Below are positions 1 through 7,277 of a stretch of DNA of 10,091 bases, piece by piece. Within the stretch, counting starts at the first letter, position 1. Each line of letters begins with the position of its first letter. The position numbers and the translations under genes are program-made. A model generated the notes under the pieces. That model did not search any database. It was not told the origin of the DNA and saw nothing but the letters and a program-made list of their open reading frames with translations. Source of the stretch: Pseudomonadota bacterium (lineage in GTDB: Bacteria; Pseudomonadota; Gammaproteobacteria; Pseudomonadales; Azotimanducaceae); NCBI GenBank assembly GCA_027622495.1, contig JAQBYL010000128.1, forward strand, positions 1 to 10,091, read 5' to 3'.

Positions 1-518
1 GTGCTGTCACCGCAGAGCAGCCGGTGATTGCCGAGCACCCAGAGATCGCCAGGACGGCTGATAGGGTCCTCTGGCGTGTCCGGAACATCGTCCTCACCCT
101 CCTGCGGACCAGTGTCTGCATCAAGGCTGTTCATCAGCGCGTTTAATTCATCATCGGTAAAGCCCGTCAGGCCCAGATCAAAATCAGCCTCCAAGAGATC
201 GGCCAGTTCAAGGTTCAGCAGGTCCTTGTCCCACTCGGCGTTTTCGCTGGAGCGGTTATCCATGATCCGGAAGGCGCGCGCTTGGGCCTCGGTCAACCCC
301 TTGGCGACATGCACCGGCGCGGTCTTGAAGCCGAGCTTGCGCGCTGCTTCCAGCCGCGTGTGCCCGGCCAGCACAACCATCGCCTCATCGACAACAATCG
401 GCTGGCGCCAGCCGAATTCCTGGATCGAAGCTGCGACTGTGGCGATGGCCTGTTCGTTGCGCCGCGGGTTGCGCGCATAGGGAATGATCTGCTCAAGCGG
501 CAGGTCTACGACGTCCAT
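1..518 (-). CDS. ParB-domain site-specific DNA methyltransferase, N-terminal part (cut by window edge)
   Basis: The frame is open from ATG at 518-516 through 172 codons to the window edge, so the C-terminus is missing. The first ~90 residues form a ParB/Sulfiredoxin-like nuclease fold: it opens MDVVDLPLEQIIPYARNPR, followed by a GHTRLEAARKLG motif (the GxxR box of ParB N domains) and then VHVAKGLTEAQARAFRIMDN. After an acidic linker it reaches GDLWVLGNHRLLCGDS, the junction typical of phage and island proteins in which a ParB domain precedes an N4/N6 adenine or cytosine methylase. The catalytic DPPY-type motif would lie outside the window. A good Shine-Dalgarno (AAGGA, 7 nt upstream) supports the start. 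Such genes often sit next to terminase genes in prophages, so the left flank may be a prophage or remnant; this is inference. A stand-alone ParB-like partition protein is less likely given the junction motif. Confidence 0.88.
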   Translation of the reverse strand, partial: MDVVDLPLEQIIPYARNPRRNEQAIATVAASIQEFGWRQPIVVDEAMVVLAGHTRLEAARKLGFKTAPVHVAKGLTEAQARAFRIMDNRSSENAEWDKDLLNLELADLLEADFDLGLTGFTDDELNALMNSLDADTGPQEGEDDVPDTPEDPISRPGDLWVLGNHRLLCGDS

Positions 519-544
519 GGTGATGTCCTTGGAAAAGCGCCAAA

Positions 545-666
545 GCGAAACGGGTCTGGTTCGCGAAACGAAATGGGGTCAGACCCCCGTTTCGTTTCAG
601 GCGTGGTTTGTCAGGCCGTCAGGCCCATGTTTCATTGAGATTACGTGCAAAGCGAAACGAAACGGG
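545..666. repeat. Cluster of GAAACG(AAA)CGGG repeats with competing hairpins
   Basis: Four related copies occur upstream of the methyltransferase gene: GCGAAACGGG at 545-554, GAAACGAAATGGGG at 565-578, its inverted partner CCCCGTTTCGTTTC at 585-598, and GAAACGAAACGGG at 654-666. The pair 565-578/585-598 forms a 14-bp stem with one G-T pair and a 6-nt loop. A rival stem can form between GAAACGGGTCTG (547-558) and CAGACCCCCGTTTC (580-593, two extra C). The two cannot form together. The cluster lies between the gene start and where its promoter should be, so it could be an operator, a mobile REP-like palindrome or a transcription-attenuating structure. The sequence does not decide between these. 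Confidence 0.6.
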
Positions 667-766
667 TGTTTTCCACGGCGTCACTGGGAAAGCGCGGCAC
701 TAAGCCCCCCCGTATACGGATTGCGCCAGGGAGGAACCATGGGAGGGGGGGGCCGACACAGGCGCT
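667..766. other. Non-coding stretch between repeat cluster and umuC remnant
   Basis: I see no supported gene here. The stretch holds a perfect 10-bp palindrome CCGTATACGG (710-719) next to a run of C, and a run of eight G (745-752). It ends exactly where the umuC remnant's stop codon begins. Since the two umuC copies stop matching at that same point, 766/767 is a real sequence junction. Confidence 0.5.
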
Positions 767-867
767 TCACCTCACCACTGGCAGATCCGATATGCGCGTC
801 GTGTAGCGGGGACTGCGGTGATTGGCGCGTAGCTGCCATGATCGCGACATGCCCTCACTGGCCAGGA
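767..867. repeat. Direct repeat, left copy (umuC 3' end)
   Basis: These 101 bases match 9991-10091 at 99 positions, in the same orientation, offset by 9224 bp. The differences are at 776/10000 and 798/10022. The match begins at the umuC stop codon and is still running at the window edge. Confidence 0.95.
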
Positions 868-1105
868 CCATTGTCTTCTTGCCGAACCGGCTGTTGACAG
901 CATCAAGTGCCGTCATCAGCACTGGTGACCTTTGCGGCGTATCGAAAAGCGTCCTTGGCCGGTCCTCCAGCGGCAATAGATCATCCAGCATAACGCCTGC
1001 TTTGGTGAACCCGTAGCATTGGTTCTCAATCTTCGGCCAGGCAGCAAGTGCGCAACGCTTGGTAGCTTCAACCAGCTAGAGGGTGTCAGCGGATAGCCGT
1101 CTCAT
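767..1105 (-). pseudogene. umuC: 5'-truncated umuC remnant (C-terminal ~110 codons of DNA polymerase V subunit)
   Basis: Read leftwards from about 1075 to the TGA at 769-767, the frame encodes the end of a UmuC/Y-family polymerase. It contains FTKAGVMLDDLLP and then the C-terminal stretch SRSWQLRANHRSPRYTTRIS ending DLPVVR, which matches the UmuC C-terminal extension (DUF4113 region). The polymerase palm and fingers domains are absent. Upstream, the same frame still looks UmuC-like (RRLSADTL, 1102-1079) but is broken by TAG at 1078-1076, immediately before LVEATKRCALAAW; an intact gene would plausibly have GAG there. The remnant abuts the stop codon of the ABC ATPase gene (TAA at 1108-1106), so it probably lies at a recombination junction. 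The last 101 bp match the umuC end at 9991-10091. It is unlikely to make a functional protein. Confidence 0.85.
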
Positions 1106-2863
1106 TTATGCCGTCACCTCTGGCGCAATCAAATGGCCACCCCCAATGTCCGTAAGCATCAGTCGCGGGACAGGGTCGCCGATCCGGCGCATGGGTGACG
1201 GTGGCTCACTGGCAGCACGCAGATATGTTGTGCGTTCGCGGGTCGGGTCCGGGATAGGAACCGCATCCAGCAAACGTTGGGTATAGGGATGCTGTGGATT
1301 GCCAAAAACTTGGTCGCGCGTACCCATCTCGACGATCTGGCCCAGATACATCACTGCAAGTCGGTCCACGATATTTTCGACTACTGCCATGTCATGGCTG
1401 ATGAACAAATACGCCACGCCAAAATCTGCCTTTAACTCCTCCAGTAAGGCCAGCACGCGTGCTTGCACCGAGACGTCCAAGGCAGAAACGCTTTCATCGC
1501 AAATGATTAGCCTGGGCCTCAAGGCCAATGCGCGTGCGATACAGATTCGTTGACGCTGGCCGCCAGAAAATTCATGCGGATAGCGGTTCATCTGGTCGCT
1601 GCTCAGACCGACATGATCGAACAACTCGGCTGTGCGTTCCTTGCGTTCTCGGGCTGTGCCGACGCCGTGGATCAACAGAGGTTCCGCAACCGCATCACCT
1701 ACCTTCATTCGTGGATCAAGTGCCGCCATCGGGTCCTGAAACACCATCTGCACATCACGACAAATATCCTTGCGCTCCTGCGCTTTCAGGCCTGCCAAGG
1801 ACGTGCTATTAATAATGATCTGCCCTTCATATGGAACCAATCCGGCCAGCGCCTTTGCGATCGTCGATTTACCACAGCCACTTTCTCCAACGAGCCCAAA
1901 AGTTTCACTCGGCTGGATATCGAAACTTACACCTTCGACCGCATGTACCCTGTGAGTGGGGCGACCAAGAAAATTTGCCCCGATGTCGAAGTGTACCGTC
2001 ACATCGACAAGCTGCGCCACCGGCACCTGTGCCTTCGGCGGTAAGGGTGCCGCACGCGCGGCCCCTGCTCCTAACCGGGGTACTGCTGCTAACAGGCTGC
2101 GGGTATAGTCCGCTCTCGGTGCGGCAAAAATGTCAGGCGTTAGCCCTTGCTCGACCATCTGGCCCGCCTGCATTATCACGACGCGATCTGCAGTTTCCGC
2201 CACAACACCCATGTCGTGAGTAATCAGAATGATTGCCGTACCTGTCTCTCGTTGCAGGTCTTTCAGCAGTTCGAGCACCTCGCGCTGCACCGTTACGTCC
2301 AATGCAGTGGTTGGTTCATCCGCAATCATAAGAGCTGGACGCAAGGCTAATGCCATCGCGATCATCACGCGTTGGCGCATGCCCCCTGACAATTCATGCG
2401 GATATTGACCCATTCGACGTTCGGGTTCGGCCAACCGCACTTGCCGCAAGGCTGCAATGGCCCCCGCGCGCGCCTGACCATACGATACAGGTTCATGCGC
2501 GCGGATCGCCTCAATCAACTGCGTACCGACAGTCTGAACTGGGTTGAGCGATGTCATCGGTTCCTGAAAGATCATCGCTACTTGCGCCCCGCGCAAGGGC
2601 CGCATCTGGTTCTCGCTCATCTGGGCCAGATCAGTGTCGCCCAGCAGCATCTGCCCAGACGTCACCGTCACATTGTTCGGTAGCAACCCCATCAACGCCA
2701 GCGAGGTGATTGATTTCCCTGACCCGCTTTCCCCTGCAATAGCCAGTGTTTCGCCAGCTCTCAGATCAAAACTTAGGCCCGAGACAAGTGGTTTCATTAC
2801 ACCTCTGTCTCGGACCGAGACGGTCAGATCGCGCACGGACAGTAACGGATTAGTTATGGTCAT
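1106..2863 (-). CDS. Fused dipeptide/oligopeptide ABC transporter ATPase (DppD-DppF type, two ABC domains)
   Basis: This 585-residue protein carries two complete ATP-binding cassettes and powers the DppB/DppC permease encoded upstream. Cassette 1: Walker A GESGSGKS (44-51), Q-loop at FQEP (~100), signature LSGGMRQR (158-165), Walker B LMIADEP (178-184), H-loop His ~216. Cassette 2: Walker A GESGCGKS (326-333), signature FSGGQRQR (432-439), Walker B LIICDES (452-458), H-loop His ~490. Each is followed by an oligopeptide-transporter C-terminal segment (ADYTRSLLAAVP and HPYTQRLLDAVPIPDP). All catalytic residues look intact. The frame stays open further upstream to a TTG at 2902, but ATG at 2863 gives MTITNPLLSV and a 4-nt ATGA overlap with the amidase stop, so I take it as the start. 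There is no clear Shine-Dalgarno, so translation is probably coupled. The fused arrangement resembles GsiA-type proteins. It is the last gene of the operon, and no terminator is visible after it. Confidence 0.95.
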   Translation of the reverse strand: MTITNPLLSVRDLTVSVRDRGVMKPLVSGLSFDLRAGETLAIAGESGSGKSITSLALMGLLPNNVTVTSGQMLLGDTDLAQMSENQMRPLRGAQVAMIFQEPMTSLNPVQTVGTQLIEAIRAHEPVSYGQARAGAIAALRQVRLAEPERRMGQYPHELSGGMRQRVMIAMALALRPALMIADEPTTALDVTVQREVLELLKDLQRETGTAIILITHDMGVVAETADRVVIMQAGQMVEQGLTPDIFAAPRADYTRSLLAAVPRLGAGAARAAPLPPKAQVPVAQLVDVTVHFDIGANFLGRPTHRVHAVEGVSFDIQPSETFGLVGESGCGKSTIAKALAGLVPYEGQIIINSTSLAGLKAQERKDICRDVQMVFQDPMAALDPRMKVGDAVAEPLLIHGVGTARERKERTAELFDHVGLSSDQMNRYPHEFSGGQRQRICIARALALRPRLIICDESVSALDVSVQARVLALLEELKADFGVAYLFISHDMAVVENIVDRLAVMYLGQIVEMGTRDQVFGNPQHPYTQRLLDAVPIPDPTRERTTYLRAASEPPSPMRRIGDPVPRLMLTDIGGGHLIAPEVTA

Positions 2864-3819
2864 GCGAAAACCGAGCGTGGGAAATAGAACGACACAACCC
2901 AATTGGGCATATCGACAATTTCTGATATCCGCAGATCAGCACAGGTTGACACCAGCATATAGGCATCAACGGCCGCCATCCCGTGCTGCGCGCACAGCAA
3001 ATCGACCATCTGTTCCACGGCCTGCCGTGCGCCGGTCATCAGGTCTGGCCCGATGCCTGTCGTTACCTCATAACCATCAGCATCGATATGCCGTGTGACC
3101 GGACCTGGAGTAGTGAAACGTGGCATTTTCAGGTTTGCGCCTTTTACCAGATCAAGGGTCAGGGTTACATCCATCGGGCTTTCGATGGCCGTGCCGCATA
3201 CCTCGCCATCGCCTTGCGCGGCATGGGTGTCGCCCACGGAAAAAAGTGCCCCCGCTACCTCCACTGGCAGGTAAAGCACCGTGCCTTTGGCAATATCGCG
3301 GATGTCCAGATTACCCCCCGTCCGGCGCGGTGGAACGATGGAATGTCGGCCGGGTTCGGCCTGTGCCACGCCTATGGTACCGGTGAATGGCTTCAGTGCG
3401 ACTTTGCCATGCTGACCCCACAACGCCGGTGCCAGGTTGACCGAGTCATATTTCCAGATCGTTAGCGCTGGATCGTTGAACTGATCCGCTAACAGGCCAA
3501 AACCGGGGATATTAGCGGTCCAGCCCCAAGCCGACCCATCCTGCACCCTAGGTGCAAAATCCTGTAGCGTGATCTTCAACGCATCGCCGGGTTCCGCCCC
3601 ATCGATATAGATCGGGCCGGATACTGGATTAATCTTGCCGAAATCCAGTGCAGTAACATCGGCCACCTTGCTTGACGGGCCAAGCTGGCCCGCCGAAGAA
3701 TCCTGGCATTGAAACAGGATCGTTGATCCCGGTGCAACCGTTTCGACTGGGGCAATCGAATTGTCCCAGCCGAAATGGTGCTGCGCCCCGTGGATTGTGT
3801 AGTCGCAGTTCTTGCACAT
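2860..3819 (-). CDS. Acetamidase/formamidase family amidohydrolase
   Basis: This 319-residue protein of the FmdA/AmdA family hydrolyses short amides to a carboxylate and ammonia. Recognisable stretches are TIHGAQHHFGWDN (8-20), VAPGSTILFQCQDSS (28-42), GAEPGDALKI (74-83), the metal-site region GGNLDIRDIAKGT (168-180), YLPVEVAGALFSVGDTHAAQ (183-202) and GDGEVCGTAIE (203-213). The clustered Asp, His and Glu residues of the last stretches are the likely metal ligands. There is no signal peptide, so it acts in the cytoplasm. It starts 5 nt after the dppA stop and its own stop overlaps the ATPase start by 4 nt, so it is embedded inside the transporter operon. It is a different fold from the nitrilase-type amidase that AmiC/AmiR control in Pseudomonas. 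The presumed substrate is whatever the transporter imports; formamide or acetamide alone would hardly need such a transporter. The exact substrate is unknown. Confidence 0.92.
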   Translation of the reverse strand: MCKNCDYTIHGAQHHFGWDNSIAPVETVAPGSTILFQCQDSSAGQLGPSSKVADVTALDFGKINPVSGPIYIDGAEPGDALKITLQDFAPRVQDGSAWGWTANIPGFGLLADQFNDPALTIWKYDSVNLAPALWGQHGKVALKPFTGTIGVAQAEPGRHSIVPPRRTGGNLDIRDIAKGTVLYLPVEVAGALFSVGDTHAAQGDGEVCGTAIESPMDVTLTLDLVKGANLKMPRFTTPGPVTRHIDADGYEVTTGIGPDLMTGARQAVEQMVDLLCAQHGMAAVDAYMLVSTCADLRISEIVDMPNWVVSFYFPRSVFA

Positions 3820-3824
3820 CAGAT

Positions 3825-5444
3825 TTACTCGGTCACGTAGACGTAGTCGTAGTTAATCGGAATCGAAACTGGATCGACGTAAAGCGCGTCATCGCCGCCC
3901 ATCCGCGCGGATTTCATCGTGTAGCGCTGTTCGTTGAACACCGGCACCCAAGGTGCTTCTGCCATCACGTCCTGATAAACCTGCGACCACATTGCAAGTC
4001 GTTCAGGCGCTGCGGGATTAATAAAACTATCCGCCTCAATCGCCATGGCGTCGATTTCTTCGTTGCAATATTTTGACCAGTTCCAGCCGCCTTCACCTGC
4101 GCCAGCACAGCCTAGGATGGGACCATAAAAGTTCGACGGATCAGGGAAATCCGCAATCCATGCCATGCCACCGGACCAGATCATCGGCGCCTCGCCTGCA
4201 CCACCGGCCTCGATCACATTGGCCTGTGCCAGACTGCGAATTTCTAGCGTCACGCCAATTGCAGCTAGATCCTGCTGGATCGCCTGGGCAATCCGCGGGT
4301 TGGGGTCGGTATTCATCACGTAAAGCTGAGTAGTAAAACCATCCTCAAGCCCTGCCTCTGACAGTTTAGCAATCGCGCCCTCAACGTCATAGGCGAAACC
4401 GTCAAAACCTTCGGTATAGCCAGGCATGCTGGGTGGCAGCGGCTGGGTCGCCGGCACGGCACGCCCATTGATGATCTGCGTTATCCGGTCTTTGTTGATC
4501 GCCATGTTCACGGCCTCGCGCACGGCCAGCTGATCAAAAGGAGCCATACCCACGTTCAAAGTGATATAGCCGGTGTGCAACTGTCCGCCTTCGACAACCT
4601 GGGCCGCCTGTGTAGGGTTGTTCATCACCTCAACAAACTTGGCTGGTGGGATGCCATCACCTGGCACATCAACCTCCCCCTGTTGTAGGCGCAATAGCGC
4701 AACAATTGGCTCCTGCCCGACCTCGAAGGTGACTCCGTCCAGATATGGAACACCTTCGCGCCAGTAATCGGCGTTCTTTTCAAAGACAACGCGCTGGCCG
4801 ATGGTCCAATCGGTCAGCTTGAACGCACCAGTGCCGACCGGGTTTTTGCCAAAATCGTCGCCCATTTCCTCCACAACTTCCTGCGGAACGACTGAGGCAA
4901 AGTTTAGCCCCATCACATGCAGGAACGTGGCATCAGGCCGTGACAGGGTGATCTGCACTGTGAGCGGATCAATGACTTCAACCCCGGACAAGGTCTCGGC
5001 TTCCCCGTTCGAGATTTTGTCGAACCCGACAATTGATGCAAAGAACCCCGCGCCGGGCGATTGCGTTGCAGGTAAGGTCACACGGTCTAACGAATATTTC
5101 ACATCTTCCGCCGTCATCTCACGGCCATTGTGGAATACTACGCCTTTGCGCAGGGTGAAAGTAAAGACGGTGCCATCCTCGGATACGGTATAGCTTTCGG
5201 CCAGTCCAGGGCGCAAATCGGTGGTGCCGGGAACGTAATCCATTAGCCCGTCGAACAAGGATTTGATCATCGACCAGTTCTGCCAGTCATAGCCGATGGC
5301 AGGGTCGAGCGTGGCAACGTCATCCTTATACGTGATGGTGATCATCCCGCCTGGCGTTGCCTTCGGGTCAGGCGTGTAATCCTGCGCCGCAACTGGCAAC
5401 GCCATAGCAGTGATAAGTGCAGTCGAACAAAGCAGTTTTTTCAT
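3825..5444 (-). CDS. dppA: Periplasmic peptide/solute-binding protein (SBP family 5, DppA/OppA-like)
   Basis: This is the substrate-recognition subunit of the transporter, 539 residues. It has a clear Sec signal peptide (MKKLLCSTALITAMALPVAA, then QDYTP); the Cys at position 6 is not in a lipobox, so it should be soluble in the periplasm. Family-5 features include LDPAIGYDWQ near the mature N-terminus, FTLRKGVVFHNGREMTAEDV, DYWREGVPYLDGVTFEV, and a C-terminal Cys pair in GCAGAGEGGWNWSKYC that may form a disulfide. The frame extends upstream to 5687, but that part overlaps the permease gene and is not protein-like. ATG at 5444 has a good Shine-Dalgarno (AGGAAG, 6 nt spacing) in the 31-nt gap after dppB. 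This is the only gap of that size in the operon, and the strong site may boost synthesis of a protein needed in excess. The ligand cannot be read from the sequence. Confidence 0.94.
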   Translation of the reverse strand: MKKLLCSTALITAMALPVAAQDYTPDPKATPGGMITITYKDDVATLDPAIGYDWQNWSMIKSLFDGLMDYVPGTTDLRPGLAESYTVSEDGTVFTFTLRKGVVFHNGREMTAEDVKYSLDRVTLPATQSPGAGFFASIVGFDKISNGEAETLSGVEVIDPLTVQITLSRPDATFLHVMGLNFASVVPQEVVEEMGDDFGKNPVGTGAFKLTDWTIGQRVVFEKNADYWREGVPYLDGVTFEVGQEPIVALLRLQQGEVDVPGDGIPPAKFVEVMNNPTQAAQVVEGGQLHTGYITLNVGMAPFDQLAVREAVNMAINKDRITQIINGRAVPATQPLPPSMPGYTEGFDGFAYDVEGAIAKLSEAGLEDGFTTQLYVMNTDPNPRIAQAIQQDLAAIGVTLEIRSLAQANVIEAGGAGEAPMIWSGGMAWIADFPDPSNFYGPILGCAGAGEGGWNWSKYCNEEIDAMAIEADSFINPAAPERLAMWSQVYQDVMAEAPWVPVFNEQRYTMKSARMGGDDALYVDPVSIPINYDYVYVTE

Positions 5445-5475
5445 AACGATCTTCCTGTTGTTGAGGTTGGTTGCT

Positions 5476-6396
5476 TCACCGCATCTTGATGCGCGGATCG
5501 ATGAAGGGGGTAATGACGTCTGCCAAAAGGTTGCCCAGTACAATTGCGGTGGCCGACACCATTGTGACCCCCATGATGATCGGAATATCGACGCGCTGGA
5601 TCGCCTGCCATGCCAGTTGGCCGATGCCAGGCCAGCCAAACACGCTTTCGACAACGACAAGCCCGCCCATGAAGATACCGATATCAATCCCGATCATGGC
5701 GATGATCGGCAGGATGGCATTGGGCAAGGCGTGACGGGTAAGAACACGCGCGCGGGTTAGCCCCTTGGCACGCGCGGTGCGGATGTAATCCTGACGCAGC
5801 ACCTCGATCATGGATGATCGCATCATCCGCGAATACCAGCCCGAACCCATTATACCCAGCGTTACTGAAGGCAGGACCAGGTGCTCAAATGTGCCGTAGC
5901 CGCCGATTGGGAACCAGCCTAGCTGGACCGCAAAGACATATAACAGCAGAAGGCCGACCACGAATTGCGGGGCCGAAACCGCCACAAAGCTGGTCACCAT
6001 CAGCCCCTGATCTAGTAAGCGACCGCGATAGATTGCGGCAATTACGCCAAAGGTTAGGCCGATCAGTAATTCGCAGGCAATACCGCCGGCCATAAGGAGC
6101 AAAGTCGCGGGCAGGCGAGAGGCGATCAGTGACGCCACTTCAGTCTTCTGCAAATAGCTGCGACCCATATCGCCTTGGATCAACCCGCCAAGATAGCGCC
6201 CATATTGCACCAGAAACGGCTGGTCCAAACCCAACTGCTGGCGGATATTCTCCACCGTCTGGGCCGTTGCGGCCCGTCCGGCAATCTGGCGCACTGGATC
6301 AGCGGGTAGCACGTAAAGCAGCACAAAGGTGATGAAACTGACACCAAGCAGGATCAGTACCGCCTGAAATATGCGCCTAAACAGATATCCGGCCAT
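5476..6396 (-). CDS. dppB: Peptide ABC transporter permease, DppB-like
   Basis: This 306-residue inner-membrane permease should have six transmembrane helices (roughly 9-31, 97-121, 132-158, 172-190, 230-252, 277-297). It has the usual N-terminal LRR-like start (YLFRRIFQAVLILLGVSFIT) and the periplasmic loop with LGLDQPFLVQYGRYLGGLIQ and GDMGRSY. The EAA coupling loop is YIRTARAKGLTRARVLTRHA (204-223). The C-terminal FGWPGIGQL and DPRI motifs are typical of DppB/GsiC. The ATG at 6396 shares one base with the dppC stop (TGATG); the TTG one codon earlier is a less likely start. It pairs with DppC to form the channel. The gene follows dppC, the reverse of the common B-then-C order. Confidence 0.94.
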   Translation of the reverse strand: MAGYLFRRIFQAVLILLGVSFITFVLLYVLPADPVRQIAGRAATAQTVENIRQQLGLDQPFLVQYGRYLGGLIQGDMGRSYLQKTEVASLIASRLPATLLLMAGGIACELLIGLTFGVIAAIYRGRLLDQGLMVTSFVAVSAPQFVVGLLLLYVFAVQLGWFPIGGYGTFEHLVLPSVTLGIMGSGWYSRMMRSSMIEVLRQDYIRTARAKGLTRARVLTRHALPNAILPIIAMIGIDIGIFMGGLVVVESVFGWPGIGQLAWQAIQRVDIPIIMGVTMVSATAIVLGNLLADVITPFIDPRIKMR

Positions 6397-7277
6397 CAAT
6401 CCTGCCCTCTTTGCGTGGGGTCCAGTACATCGCGCAAGGCATCACCTACGAGGTTAAATGCAAGCGCCAGCAGCAGGATGGCGGTACCGGGGATAAACAC
6501 CAGCCACGGTGCGGCCTGAAAATAGGTCTGGTTTTCGAAGATGATATTGCCCCAGCTTGGCATGGGTGGCTGCACTCCGACACCAAGGAAGCTCAAGGTC
6601 GCCTCTAGAAGTACAGTCACTGAAATACCCAAAGTACCCCAGACAATCAGCGTTGGCACCAGATGCGGCAGGATATGTTTGAACAGGATGCGCGATTGTG
6701 ACGCGCCCAACGTGCGTTCCGCAGCAATAAATTCGCGCTCCGAGAGGCTGGTCGTTTCAGTATAGACGACACGTGCTGTCTGCACCCAGTTCACCAGTGC
6801 GATAACCATCGCCACAATCCACAACGAAGGTTGGAAAATCGCCGCAAGACAGATTGCCAGCAAAAGCGCCGGGAAGGCCATCATCAGATCGGTAAAGCGC
6901 ATCAGTACTGATCCAATCCAGCCACGCATAAAGCCTGCCGTCAGGCCGATTAGTGTGCCGATGATCAACGCGGCTCCATTTGCGATCACGCCTATGATCA
7001 GCGAAGTGCGTGCACCATATAAAATTCGGCTAAAAAGATCGCGCCCCAATAGGTCGGTGCCCATCAGAAAGTCACCGCCAGGTGGCATGGGCGCACCTTG
7101 CAAGGTCAACCCGTCGAAGAGTTGCTCATTCGGGCCGTAGCGTACCAACCAGGGTGCAAAGATCGCGCTGCCTACAACGATAAAAATGATCGCGAAACCG
7201 AACAACGCCAACTTCCGGCGGAACAACCGCCGCAATATACCCGCAGGCGCACCAGAGACCACAGCGATATCAACCAT
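6396..7277 (-). CDS. dppC: Peptide ABC transporter permease, DppC-like
   Basis: This 293-residue permease is the partner of DppB. The N-terminal segment has RRLFRRKLALFGFAIIFIVV (one TM helix) and the family signature MGTDLLGRDLFSRILYGART (72-91), followed by five more hydrophobic helices. The EAA loop is REFIAAERTLGASQSRILFK (181-200), followed by HILPH. The C-terminal part has the usual ATLSFLGVGVQPPMPSWGNI and NLVGDALRDVLDP. I chose ATG at 7277: it has a strong Shine-Dalgarno (AGGAG, 7 nt) and an 8-nt overlap with the end of the regulator gene. The longer frame back to 7421 only reads through the ANTAR gene in another frame. Confidence 0.94.
   Translation of the reverse strand: MVDIAVVSGAPAGILRRLFRRKLALFGFAIIFIVVGSAIFAPWLVRYGPNEQLFDGLTLQGAPMPPGGDFLMGTDLLGRDLFSRILYGARTSLIIGVIANGAALIIGTLIGLTAGFMRGWIGSVLMRFTDLMMAFPALLLAICLAAIFQPSLWIVAMVIALVNWVQTARVVYTETTSLSEREFIAAERTLGASQSRILFKHILPHLVPTLIVWGTLGISVTVLLEATLSFLGVGVQPPMPSWGNIIFENQTYFQAAPWLVFIPGTAILLLALAFNLVGDALRDVLDPTQRGQD

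Noticed and set aside
28..638. Plus-strand open frames across the left end
   Set aside because: They are antisense to the ParB-domain methyltransferase frame, which is open over 172 codons with clear family motifs; the plus-strand translations are Ser/Arg-rich and unlike any family.
667..694. Likeness to the lacZ-alpha/M13 priming region (vector contamination)
   Set aside because: Similarity is limited to short scattered matches with several mismatches, no other vector sequence follows, and the neighbourhood is natural.
739..897. Plus-strand small Cys-rich frame with GGAGGA before ATG
   Set aside because: It runs antisense through the umuC remnant. The Cys and Gly content follows from the complementary strand and a G run, and the good-looking Shine-Dalgarno is probably chance.
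2864..2902. Longer N-terminus for the fused ATPase from a TTG
   Set aside because: It adds 13 residues that only overlap the amidase gene; the ATG at 2863 overlaps the amidase stop as ATGA and starts at the usual family position.
3672..4076. Plus-strand frames inside the amidase, binding-protein and permease genes
   Set aside because: They are shadows of strongly supported minus-strand genes and have no recognisable motifs or start signals.
5445..5687. Longer N-terminus for the binding protein
   Set aside because: It would precede the signal peptide and overlap the permease gene; ATG at 5444 has a strong Shine-Dalgarno and opens a normal Sec signal.
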